Assembly (NCBI RefSeq): GCF_023276405.1
Contig: NZ_JALRMO010000001.1
Coordinates: 6,597,501 to 6,661,500 of the forward strand
DNA length: 64,000 nucleotides
Reading direction: 5' to 3'
Origin: Paenibacillus hamazuiensis
GTDB taxonomy: Bacteria; Bacillota; Bacilli; Paenibacillales; NBRC-103111
Shown here in pieces: positions 19,710 to 27,843 of this stretch. Numbering within the stretch: position 1 is the first letter of the stretch; each line of letters starts with the position of its first letter. The notes under the pieces are model-generated. The model worked only from the letters and a program-made list of their open reading frames with translations. It searched no databases and was not told the DNA's origin. Position numbers and translations under genes: made by a program.

Positions 19710-20102
19710 ATGAACGAAACGGTATGCAAGCAATTTGCGGAAATCGTCGGGGGGCGGCCTACGCTGGAAAACGGGGTGTGCTCCGTATCCATTCCCCGCC
19801 GGCTCCGCGCCTATATTATGGGGAGGCCGGTGCGAAGTCACCACGTGCTGGGAGTCGACCTCTCCATCGAGTCGCCGGATGCACGGGGAAACACGCTGAA
19901 TCTGGGCGAAATTTCGCTGCTTCAGGACGAAATCGCCCCCTTCACCCATCGGCTGCAAAACCAGGGCATTCTCATCAGCGCCATACACAACCATTGGTTG
20001 TTTGAACAGCCGCCCATTTACTATGTACACTTTATGTCGGTCGAACCTCCGCTTCAATTCGCCCGCAAGACCTTGTTTGCGTTAAGCGTGCTGCAAATGT
20101 AA
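19710..20102 (+). CDS. DUF1259 (LppY/LpqO-like) protein, short form
   Basis: 130 residues. The second half has the DUF1259 pattern GEISLLQDEIAPFTHRLQ followed by ISAIHNHWLFEQP and YYVHFM. The His-x-His-like cluster (HNH and H) may be catalytic or metal binding, which is not established. Family members are often longer secreted proteins with two copies; this one has a single copy and no signal peptide. ATG 19710 is preceded by AGGTGG at eight bases. Confidence 0.75.
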   Translation: MNETVCKQFAEIVGGRPTLENGVCSVSIPRRLRAYIMGRPVRSHHVLGVDLSIESPDARGNTLNLGEISLLQDEIAPFTHRLQNQGILISAIHNHWLFEQPPIYYVHFMSVEPPLQFARKTLFALSVLQM

Positions 20103-20131
20103 GCGGCATTGCATTCAATCAAAAGCCGCGC

Positions 20132-20674
20132 TTACCGATCTTGCCGCCGATGCAGGGCGGAAAGCTCGGCTTTTATCGCCGGGGGCAGCGGCTCTTCGAG
20201 CAGCCTGCGCACCGCCTCCCGGTCCACGCCGTGCTTGCGCAAGTACGCGAGCAGCAGTTCGGCTTTCTCCGTCCTTTGCATCAGGGAGTAAGCGGCGTAC
20301 CATACTTCCGCGCTGCCGGTCCAAATCCCTTCCCAACGGGATGACGGAATGGCCGGCAAGCGGCACAAGCCCTGCTCCGAACGGATGGCGAACGAACCTA
20401 TCATCTCGACCGGCGGCTGCCCATCGCGAAAGCGCACCATCAGCTTGTACGCAGTCGCAAACGGGAAATCCCCGCTTTTCTTTTCCGCCACGTCAAAATC
20501 CCGAAGCGACCGCTCCACCACATCCTGCTGCGCCTCCGTCATCACATCCCAATCGTTCACCGTTTCCGCAAGCCCCAGACTGTAGAGCAGGCCGCTCCCT
20601 CCTAATGCATAGGCAATTCCGGCCTTTTCAAGAGCTTGCGCAACCGCCTTCAAACCGCTCAAATCCGGCTTCAC
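20132..20674 (-). CDS. Nucleotidyltransferase-like protein
   Basis: 180 residues starting at GTG 20674 with AGGAGGGG. The N-terminal YALGGSGLLYSLGL followed by DWDVMTE (about residues 22-48) resembles the GS...DxD active site of minimal nucleotidyltransferases of the aminoglycoside-adenylyltransferase or MNT fold. The second half is helical. The substrate is unknown. It is the gene downstream of speB, separated by a terminator. Confidence 0.6.
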   Translation of the reverse strand: MKPDLSGLKAVAQALEKAGIAYALGGSGLLYSLGLAETVNDWDVMTEAQQDVVERSLRDFDVAEKKSGDFPFATAYKLMVRFRDGQPPVEMIGSFAIRSEQGLCRLPAIPSSRWEGIWTGSAEVWYAAYSLMQRTEKAELLLAYLRKHGVDREAVRRLLEEPLPPAIKAELSALHRRQDR

Positions 20675-20698
20675 TTAGAAACCCCCTCCTTAAAAGCA

Positions 20699-20736
20699 AA
20701 AGAACTCAGCGGACCGCAGGGCGGCTCTGAGTTCTT
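20699..20736 (-). terminator. Intrinsic terminator after speB
   Basis: The minus-strand hairpin AAGAACTCAG / CTGAGTTCTT encloses a GC-rich inner stem and is followed by TTTGCTTTT, between the speB stop codon and the nucleotidyltransferase start. Confidence 0.8.
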
Positions 20737-20743
20737 ATCGTTA

Positions 20744-21613
20744 TTATCTCACCAGGCCGAGCAGCATTTCGCGAATCAGCTTGCTGGCCACAATCTGCGT
20801 CTGCTCCGTCGGGTCGTACCCCGGGGCAACCTCCACCAGATCGGCGCCGACGAAGTTGATATCTGACGCCGCCATTGCGTGAATCGCCTCAAGCAGCTCC
20901 TTCGACGTGATACCGCCCGCTTCGGCCGTACCGGTGCCCGGCGCGCAGGACGGATCGAGAACGTCGATGTCGATCGTCAAGTAGACCGGCCGTCCGGCGA
21001 GTTCCGGCAGCACTTTTTTCAGCGGCGCCAGCACCTCGAACGGGTGGAAGTTGATGTTCTCGCGGCCGAACTGGAACTCCTCGCGCGAACCGGAGCGGAT
21101 GCCGAATTGGTAAATGTTTTTGCCGCCCATCAGCGCAGCGGCTTTGCGGACCGGAGTCGAGTGCGACAGGGGCTCGCCTTCGTACTGCTCGCGCAGGTCG
21201 GCGTGAGCGTCGATATGGATGAGCGCGAGGTCCGGATATTTCTTATACACTTCCTGAATGACCGGCCAGCTGACGAGGTGCTCGCCGCCGAGGCCAAACG
21301 GGAATTTACCGTCCGCTAGCAAACCGCGCACATATTCGCCGATGATTTCCAGGCTGCGTCCGGCGTTGCCGAACGGCAGCAGCAGGTCCCCGGCATCGAA
21401 ATAGGTGATGTCTTCGAGGCTTTTATCGAGATAAGGACTGTATTCCTCCAGCCCGATCGACACTTCGCGGATACGCGCCGGGCCGAAGCGGGAGCCGGGA
21501 CGGAAGCTGACGGTATAATCCATCGGCATGCCGTAGATGACTGCGCGGGAAGCCGCGTAATCGTCGGAGCTCAGGATGAACACGTTGCCGGAATATTTTT
21601 GATCCAAACGCAT
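20744..21613 (-). CDS. speB: Agmatinase
   Basis: Hydrolyses agmatine to putrescine and urea. 289-residue ureohydrolase with the Mn ligands in GGEH (about 109-112), DAHADLR (about 133-139) and DIDVLDPSCAPGTGT (about 213-227). The start is ATG 21613 with GAAGGA. It directly follows speE (26 bp gap), the same speE-speB pair as B. subtilis, giving a putrescine-spermidine operon. Confidence 0.95.
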   Translation of the reverse strand: MRLDQKYSGNVFILSSDDYAASRAVIYGMPMDYTVSFRPGSRFGPARIREVSIGLEEYSPYLDKSLEDITYFDAGDLLLPFGNAGRSLEIIGEYVRGLLADGKFPFGLGGEHLVSWPVIQEVYKKYPDLALIHIDAHADLREQYEGEPLSHSTPVRKAAALMGGKNIYQFGIRSGSREEFQFGRENINFHPFEVLAPLKKVLPELAGRPVYLTIDIDVLDPSCAPGTGTAEAGGITSKELLEAIHAMAASDINFVGADLVEVAPGYDPTEQTQIVASKLIREMLLGLVR

Positions 21614-21639
21614 GGGGACACTTCCTTCGCCATTATAAA

Positions 21640-22467
21640 TTACTTCGTCAAATCCTCAACGAACTTCGGCAGCGCAAAAGCCGCTTTGTGCAGCCTTGGC
21701 GTGTAATACTTCGTATCGATGTCCGGGATTTTCGTTTCGTCCACTTGCAGCGGATCGTATTTCTTGCTGCCCATCGTGAAGGTCCACAGACCGCTCGGAT
21801 ACGTCGGGATGTTGGCGCAGTACACGCGAACGATAGGGAAAATTTCCTTCACGTCGCGGTTCACGGTTTTGATCAGATCGGCCTTGAACCACGGATTGTC
21901 CGTCTGTGCGACGAAGATGCCGTCTTCCTTCAGCGCGTCGAAAATGCCTTTATAGAAGCCTTGCGTAAACAGGTTGACCGCCGGTCCGACCGGCTCGGTC
22001 GAGTCGACCATGATGACGTCGTATGTATTTTTGTGATCGTGGATGTGCATGTAGCCGTCGTTGACGATCACTTCCACGCGCGGGTTATCGAGCTCGCCGG
22101 CGATTTCCGGCAGGTACTTTTTCGAATACTCGATGACTTTGCCGTCGATCTCTACGAGAACCGCCTTCTCCACTTCGGGATGCTTCAGCACCTCGCGGAT
22201 AACGCCGCCGTCCCCGCCACCGACAACGAGCACGTGCTTCGGATTCGGATGCGTATAGAGCGCCGGATGCGCGACCATCTCATGGTATACGAACTCGTCC
22301 TTGATCGTTGTCATGACCATGCCGTCCAGCACGAGCATGCGGCCCCATTCGACCGTATCGATCATCGCCAAATCTTGAAAATCGGTTTTTTCCGTAACGA
22401 GCGTCTCGCGGATTTTAGCCGTAATGCCGAAGTTTTCCGTTTGTTTCTCCGTATACCACAATTCCAT
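21640..22467 (-). CDS. speE: Spermidine synthase
   Basis: Transfers aminopropyl from decarboxylated SAM to putrescine. 275 residues with the SAM-like binding loop [16 protein letters not shown] (about 82-97), the acidic VEIDGKVIE and the catalytic [11 protein letters not shown] (Asp, about 155). ATG 22467 is preceded by GAGGT. First gene of the speE-speB operon, divergent from pbpG as in B. subtilis. Confidence 0.97.
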   Translation of the reverse strand: MELWYTEKQTENFGITAKIRETLVTEKTDFQDLAMIDTVEWGRMLVLDGMVMTTIKDEFVYHEMVAHPALYTHPNPKHVLVVGGGDGGVIREVLKHPEVEKAVLVEIDGKVIEYSKKYLPEIAGELDNPRVEVIVNDGYMHIHDHKNTYDVIMVDSTEPVGPAVNLFTQGFYKGIFDALKEDGIFVAQTDNPWFKADLIKTVNRDVKEIFPIVRVYCANIPTYPSGLWTFTMGSKKYDPLQVDETKIPDIDTKYYTPRLHKAAFALPKFVEDLTK

Positions 22468-22688
22468 CGCGATTACCTCTTTTCATCTAAAATAATCTTC
22501 CTGCGGGAAGGGGCTTTTTTCCTCTGTTCCAAACATCAAATTGTATTATAGAGTATCCCGGCAAAAATGCAACAGCGCGCAGTCCCGTTTTATGGCGATT
22601 TAAAAAATATTTAACTTTTCTAGAATACCTCCTCCCATTCCATTCCATACTGGATTAATAGTATAGACTGAATTTCAGGAGGGCGGCT

Positions 22689-24683
22689 ATGAAAAAGCTC
22701 TTTTCCTTCATGTTCTCGTCCCTGGTGGTATTTGCCGCCTTTTCGATAGTATTTTTGCTGTACCTTCGCTCCCAGGCATTGCCCGCCTCCAAAATGGAGC
22801 AAGCGACGCAAATGTACGACGTCCACGGAGAAATCATCGATTCCTTTCATTCCGGGCAAAACCGCGAAGCCGTAAGGCTGTCGGACGTGTCGGATTATTT
22901 GGTGAAGGCGACGCTGGCGACGGAGGACCGCAATTTTTACAACCATTTCGGCTTCGATCCGAAAGGCATTATTCGGGCCGCCTACGTCAACCTGCAGCAT
23001 ATGGCCAAGGTGCAGGGCGCCGGGACGATCACCCAGCAGCTCGCGCGGAATTTGTATTTGAACCACGAGCGGACGTGGACGCGCAAAATCAAGGAAACGT
23101 TTTACGCGATGCAGCTTGAGATGCACTTGTCAAAGGACGAAATCCTTGAGCAGTATTTGAACCAAATTTATTACGGGCACTCCACGTACGGCATTCAGGC
23201 GGCGGCAAAGCTGTTTTTCGGCAAGGACGCCCGCGACCTGACGCTGGCGGAAAGCGCGCTCCTGGCCGGCATCCCGAAGGGACCGCGCTACTACTCTCCT
23301 TATTATGACGAGAAAAAAGCGAAGGAGCGCCAGATGACGGTGCTGCAGACGATGGTCGAAAGCGGATATATCACCCAGCGGGAGGCCGATCGGGCGTCGA
23401 AAGAACCTTTAACCTACAAGCCGCTGGAGGAAAAAAAGCCGGCCGCCGCGCCGTATTTTCGCGATTACGTGCGTAATCTCGCAATCGACAAACTCGGCAT
23501 TCCCGAGGAACAATTCGACGAAGGCGGGCTGAAGGTGTACACGACGCTGGACCTGCGCGCGCAAAAAATCGCCGACGACGTTGTGGCGAGCACTTTGAAG
23601 GACCGTGGAGAGCTGCAGGCCGCTTTGGTCGCGGTCGATCCGCGCAACGGCTACATCAAGGCGATGGTCGGCGGCAAAAGCTATGCGGAAAACCAGTACA
23701 ACCGCGCTCTGGCGTCCAGCCGCCAGCCGGGGTCGTCGTTCAAGCCGTTCGTGTATTACACGGGGCTGCAGACGAACCGGTTCACCCCGGTCACCCGGTT
23801 CAAAAGCGAGCCGACGACGTTCACCTACGATAAAGGACGGCAGACGTACACGCCGAGCAACTTCAACAATCATTATTTCGATTGGATCGATTTGCGTACG
23901 GCGATCGCCAAATCGGACAATATTTTCGCCGTGCACACGCTGCTGGACGTGGGGGCGGAAAACGTCATCGCCACCGCACGCAAATTCGGCATCACAAGCC
24001 CGATGCAGCCTTTGCCTTCGCTGGCGCTCGGCACATTCCCGGTCAGCCCGCTGGAAATGGCTTCGGCGTTCGGCGTGTTCGCCAATCAAGGGGTACATGT
24101 CGATCCGGTGGCGATTTTGAAAATCGAGAATTCTTCGGGCCGCGTCCTGTACGAAGCGGAGCCGCACGAGGAGCAGGTCGCCGACCCGAATTATACGTAC
24201 GTGATGACCAGCCTGATGGAAAGCGTCTTTGACGACGGCGGCACCGGCAGCCGCGTCTCGAAGCAGATCAAACGGCCGGTCGCCGGCAAAACCGGCACGA
24301 CCGATACCGACGCGTGGATGGTCGGCTTCACGCCGGAGCTGTCCACGGCCGTATGGGTCGGCTACGACAAAGGCCGCACCGTCAGCGCGGTGGAATCGTA
24401 TTTGGCCGCGCCGATTTTCGCCGATTTCACGGAAGGCGCGCTCGAGTCGGTGCCGCCGAAGCTGTTCCCGATCCCGGACGGCGTCGTGAACGTATACATC
24501 GATCCGGCCACAGGCAAGCTCGCCAACGAAGACTGCCCGAACTCGCGGATGGAAGCGTTCGTGAAAGGCACTGAGCCGACCGAATACTGCACGCAAAAAC
24601 CGGCGCCCGCCAAGGAAACGCCGCCGAAGACGAAGGGCAACTCGACGTGGTGGAACGATCTGAAGCGCTGGTGGAACGACTGA
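22689..24683 (+). CDS. pbpG: Class A penicillin-binding protein (PbpG-like)
   Basis: 664-residue bifunctional peptidoglycan synthase. One N-terminal transmembrane helix (about 7-26) anchors it. The GT51 glycosyltransferase domain has ATEDRNFYNHFG (about 77-88) and GAGTITQQLARN. The transpeptidase domain has SSFK (catalytic Ser, about 354), SDN (about 412) and KTGTT (about 535). A short tail follows, ending in Trp-Trp repeats. Its divergence from speE-speB matches B. subtilis pbpG, a sporulation PBP; a role in spore peptidoglycan synthesis is inferred. ATG follows AGGAGGG. Confidence 0.93.
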   Translation: MKKLFSFMFSSLVVFAAFSIVFLLYLRSQALPASKMEQATQMYDVHGEIIDSFHSGQNREAVRLSDVSDYLVKATLATEDRNFYNHFGFDPKGIIRAAYVNLQHMAKVQGAGTITQQLARNLYLNHERTWTRKIKETFYAMQLEMHLSKDEILEQYLNQIYYGHSTYGIQAAAKLFFGKDARDLTLAESALLAGIPKGPRYYSPYYDEKKAKERQMTVLQTMVESGYITQREADRASKEPLTYKPLEEKKPAAAPYFRDYVRNLAIDKLGIPEEQFDEGGLKVYTTLDLRAQKIADDVVASTLKDRGELQAALVAVDPRNGYIKAMVGGKSYAENQYNRALASSRQPGSSFKPFVYYTGLQTNRFTPVTRFKSEPTTFTYDKGRQTYTPSNFNNHYFDWIDLRTAIAKSDNIFAVHTLLDVGAENVIATARKFGITSPMQPLPSLALGTFPVSPLEMASAFGVFANQGVHVDPVAILKIENSSGRVLYEAEPHEEQVADPNYTYVMTSLMESVFDDGGTGSRVSKQIKRPVAGKTGTTDTDAWMVGFTPELSTAVWVGYDKGRTVSAVESYLAAPIFADFTEGALESVPPKLFPIPDGVVNVYIDPATGKLANEDCPNSRMEAFVKGTEPTEYCTQKPAPAKETPPKTKGNSTWWNDLKRWWND

Positions 24684-24828
24684 GCCGGCAAAACAGCAGC
24701 GGAGGGGGACTGAATATGGCTTGGCCGTCGAGCGGCAGCCATTCTCCTCTCCGCGCAACGTACGCAACGTATGAAGCGCAAATGTTTAAGCTTATACGAC
24801 GCGTAGGGGGCTGTGTTCTAGATCCGTT

Positions 24829-25020
24829 GGAACTAGCGGAACACACGTTCGTTAACCTTGGATAAACGGACACATTGAAAAAATAAAGGAACTGAGATGC
24901 GCTAAATCTGTGGAAACTGGCTTGGGGAGTGGGAATTCAGTCCAATAGATCACCTGAGTTCCGCTAATTTTCCAAAATATCCGAAATGGATCCACTTAGC
25001 GAACCGGAGTTCCGCTATGG
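24829..25020 (-). repeat. 192-bp interspersed intergenic repeat, copy 2
   Basis: Reverse-oriented partner of 17959-18150, the same length by shared end motifs (CCATAG-GGAACT at one end, GTTCCGCTA at the other). It lies between pbpG and the dienelactone hydrolase gene; nothing else is recognised in 24684-25155. Confidence 0.85.
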
Positions 25021-25155
25021 CCCCGCTTAGCCTGACCACATTGAGGGCTTATCCTCCCCTTCTCCGTCCCCCGCCATCTTGTGAATCGCCGCGTTTTGGA
25101 ATATGCTGGTGGGGAGAGCTTGGCATGCTTTTTCGATAAGAGGAGGAGTTATGGC

Positions 25156-25965
25156 ATGGCAAATGTACGCACGGAATGGACGACCTACGGGGAATTCAGC
25201 GGCTATCTGGCGCAGCCGGAGGAAACTGCGGCGGGCCCTCGGCCCGCGGTGCTTGTGATTCAGGAAATCTGGGGTGTCGACCCCCATATTCAGGATGTGA
25301 CGCGGCGCTTTGCCGCCGCCGGCTACACCGCTTTCGCGCCGGATCTGTACGCGCGAAACGGCAAGCGCCCGGAAGCGCTTGAGGCCGAGCGCGTCGAGGC
25401 CGTGAAGCGGTTCCGCGACGCGCTTCCGCCCGCCGTCCCGGGCGGCCCCGATGTGCAGGAGCAGACGCTTGCCGCGCTGCCCGCAGATGAGGCCGAGCGG
25501 CTGCGCGAAACGCTCGGCGCGATCTTTAACGGCGACCGCAGCGCGCTTGCGGAGCCGGTGTATGCCGCGGCGCAGTGGCTGCGCCGCGAGGATGGCCCGG
25601 CGGCCCCGCGCACGGCCGCCGTCGGCTTCTGCCTGGGCGGCATGCTGGCCGCCCAGCTGGCCTGCCGCGACCCGCAGCTGGCGGGCGCGGTCGTCTTCTA
25701 CGGCGGCGCGCCGGCCGCCGAGGAGATCCCGGGCATCGCGTGCCCGGTGCTCGGCTTCTACGGCGAGCTCGACCGCCGCATCACCGATGCGGTGCCAGCA
25801 TTCGCCGAAGCGATGAAGGAGCACGGCAAGCGCTTCGACTACGTCGTCTACGACGGCGCGCCGCACGCTTTCTTCAACGACACGCGGCCGTCGTACCGCG
25901 AGGAACCGTCGCAGGACGCGTTCCGCCGCACGTTGGAGTTTTTGCGGGAGCGGCTCGGACAGTAA
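25156..25965 (+). CDS. Dienelactone hydrolase family protein
   Basis: 269-residue alpha/beta hydrolase. The nucleophile Cys is in GFCLGG (about residue 159), the catalytic Glu in IQEIWG (about 38), and the acid/base Asp and His in the C-terminal part (GELDRR and GAPHAFF). ATG 25156 has GAGGAGG nine bases upstream. Codon composition is markedly more G+C-rich (third-position GC in the middle part) than most of the window. The natural substrate is unknown; many members act on lactones or esters rather than true dienelactone. Confidence 0.88.
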   Translation: MANVRTEWTTYGEFSGYLAQPEETAAGPRPAVLVIQEIWGVDPHIQDVTRRFAAAGYTAFAPDLYARNGKRPEALEAERVEAVKRFRDALPPAVPGGPDVQEQTLAALPADEAERLRETLGAIFNGDRSALAEPVYAAAQWLRREDGPAAPRTAAVGFCLGGMLAAQLACRDPQLAGAVVFYGGAPAAEEIPGIACPVLGFYGELDRRITDAVPAFAEAMKEHGKRFDYVVYDGAPHAFFNDTRPSYREEPSQDAFRRTLEFLRERLGQ

Positions 25966-26110
25966 TCTTGATTCGATCAGATAGCGGGGAGCGCTTCATG
26001 AGCCGGTGACGTGGTCCAGCACATTCAGCCATCTGCAGTATTTCGAAAAAAACGCATCGGCGGAGTTAACGCCCACTGAATCGGATGCCGCCCACCAGTC
26101 GATGAACAGC

Positions 26111-26154
26111 AAAAACCAAGGCCGCTACCCCATAGGGTAACGGCCTTGGTTTTT
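26111..26154. terminator. Bidirectional intrinsic terminator
   Basis: A symmetric hairpin with arms AAAAACCAAGGCCG and CGGCCTTGGTTTTT lies downstream of the hydrolase gene. It could also end transcription from the minus strand. Confidence 0.8.
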
Positions 26155-26203
26155 ACGCAATTCTCCGGAAGAAAGCTGGTTCGATGGATTCGCAGAAAGC
26201 GGC

Positions 26204-26335
26204 GTTAAGCGAAAAGACCACCGCACGAGGTTCGCCAACCCACGGTGGTCTTTCGCTTAACATCTAAGTCATCGCATGCCGTGGTCAGGCCACAGCCTTT
26301 GGTGCTGCCGGCCGCCGCTGTTCCCGCAGCGGCGG
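26204..26335. other. Gene-free region with stacked stable hairpins
   Basis: The gap 25966-26674 (709 bp) has no supportable gene but holds several strong inverted repeats. One at 26204-26261 has a 19-bp stem broken by one bulge (arms from GTTAAGCGAAA to GACCACCG). Two others are at 26281-26292 (GTGG-TCAG-GCCAC) and 26312-26335 (CCGCCGCTG / CAGCGGCGG, followed by TCTTTA). Another at 26443-26472 has arms AAACAGGC and GCCTGTTT. They may be successive terminators or a small structured RNA. Confidence 0.5.
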
Positions 26336-26674
26336 TCTTTATAGTTATCATCTTACCACACGTCAAATATACCAGCAATACCGGCAATAGCATATGCGAA
26401 TCCAGTTGGGGAAGGCGACTAGTTCTCGGCCTCTCACAACACAAACAGGCAGCCCCCGGGAGCCGCCTGTTTGCTGTCCTAGTATACTGTGCATACACCA
26501 GCGAATAGTATACCTCGGAAAAGCGCCGCTCACAACCACCGACACATAAATGACACATTTTAAAAACGGGCTTCCGGCGGCTCCATACCTCCGCAAACAG
26601 CAGCACCGGGCGGCTCTATGCTCGTTTCTCCGGAACGTTTTATCCTTACATTCACGGACAGGTTCGTCGAACCT

Positions 26675-27172
26675 TTAAGCCAGCGCCTGCTTCAGCACCT
26701 CACCCGAATTTTCCCAAATGTCAGGCCCTTGCTCGATCAGGCAGCGCTTCAGCGCCGCTTTCTCGGCATCGCTCAGTCCCTCCAAAATGATGCGCCGCTT
26801 CAGCGCGTAGTCCATCTTGTTAACGTGATCGGCGAGAATTTTCCAGCCCTTGCGCGCTTCCGGGTCAACCAGCATCTCGCAGGCCGTAACGCCCGCGTAA
26901 TACTTTTCTCCCTGCTCATTTCGGTCTACAGCGACCCAAACGATCCAGCATTTACGGCCGTTCGGCACGTCTTCCTTATTCGTGGAAAACTTGATGCCCT
27001 TCTCGACCTTGCTCTTGGCGTGCATTGCGCCCATATCCAAATATGCTTCATCGCCGTCGATAATGACGCTCGACATGTTGTTCAAATCGATTGAACCGGC
27101 TCCAAAGCCTTTATGCTCGACCTTGCCGCTGACGATATTGAGCGCCAGCTTTTTCCCTTTATCCGCTTCCAC
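26675..27172 (-). CDS. ywhD: YwhD family protein
   Basis: 165 residues resembling B. subtilis YwhD along the whole length: LNIVSGKVEHKGFG, SSVIIDGDEAYLDMGAMHAKS, VPNGRKCWIVWVAVDR and a YYAGVTACEM core. The start is GTG 27172 without a strong ribosome binding site; no in-frame ATG is available upstream. In B. subtilis ywhD adjoins pbpG, and here it is two genes away, with a hydrolase gene and a repeat inserted. Function is unknown. Confidence 0.88.
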   Translation of the reverse strand: MEADKGKKLALNIVSGKVEHKGFGAGSIDLNNMSSVIIDGDEAYLDMGAMHAKSKVEKGIKFSTNKEDVPNGRKCWIVWVAVDRNEQGEKYYAGVTACEMLVDPEARKGWKILADHVNKMDYALKRRIILEGLSDAEKAALKRCLIEQGPDIWENSGEVLKQALA

Positions 27173-27302
27173 TGCATGGCACCATCCATTCCGAAAAATG
27201 GCCCGAATTCACACTTTCCGGCCTTCCTTTTATTTTAACGAATGTGCGGCCTCTTTTTCAAACCCCACGGTAAAAATTTCTCGGCCCATTGCTAAAAAAT
27301 GG

Positions 27303-27355
27303 TTGACTGCTTCGGCAGCCGGTCATACACTAATCATTAGCTGACTAAATATTAG
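27303..27355 (+). promoter_or_regulatory. marR-ABC operon promoter and overlapping palindromic operator
   Basis: TTGACT (27303-27308), a 17-bp spacer and TACACT (27326-27331). A 26-bp nested palindrome at 27330-27355 begins at the -10 box: outer arms CTAAT and ATTAG, inner arms TTAG and CTAA, each separated by two bases. Position and symmetry fit autorepression by the MarR protein encoded just downstream. Confidence 0.75.
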
Positions 27356-27371
27356 AAAGGAGCGACTCCTC

Positions 27372-27815
27372 TTGCGCGATTCGAACTCGTTGATGCATAT
27401 GATGGGGCATGTCATGAAGCTCCACCGCCACCATATTCACGTGCTGCTGCAGGATTACGAGGTATATCCCGGCCAGCCTCCCTTGCTGATGCGTCTCCTT
27501 GAGCGGAACGGACAGAGCCAAAGCGAGCTTGCCGCAAAAATGCGGGTCAAGCCGGCCACGCTGACCGTCATGATCACCCGCATGCAAAAAAACGGGCTCC
27601 TTGAGCGAAAGCCGGACCCCCGCGACCAAAGGGTTTCCCGGGTCTTTTTGACGGAAAAAGGGCTGGAGGTGGCCGGCAAGGTGAAAGAGGCGATCCATGC
27701 CTCCGAGCAAAAATGCTTCGAAGATTTCCGCGAGGAGGAGAAGCTGCTGCTCCGCCGTTTTTTGCTTCATATGCATGACAATTTAAGCAAGGATATCGAA
27801 TCCGAACATAGTTAG
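27372..27815 (+). CDS. MarR-family transcriptional regulator
   Basis: 147 residues with a winged helix-turn-helix: SQSELAAKMRVKPATLTVMITRM (helices, about 51-73), then the wing KPDPRDQRVSRVFLTEKG, a canonical MarR signature with the DxRxxR pattern. The start is TTG 27372 with AAGGAG upstream. It is the first gene of an operon with two ABC exporter genes (gap 28 bp) and has a palindromic operator over its promoter, so it probably represses the exporter until a ligand binds. Confidence 0.93.
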   Translation: MRDSNSLMHMMGHVMKLHRHHIHVLLQDYEVYPGQPPLLMRLLERNGQSQSELAAKMRVKPATLTVMITRMQKNGLLERKPDPRDQRVSRVFLTEKGLEVAGKVKEAIHASEQKCFEDFREEEKLLLRRFLLHMHDNLSKDIESEHS

Positions 27816-27843
27816 TCGACAAAATAATGAGGTGATGGAAGCG

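Noticed and set aside
23409-24767. 452-codon open frame opposite pbpG
   Set aside because: Arg/His-rich shadow typical of G+C-rich antisense; pbpG has all class A PBP motifs.
26205-26606. 133-codon open frame on the minus strand in the hairpin region
   Set aside because: It runs through stable inverted repeats, has no ribosome binding site and no recognisable protein pattern.
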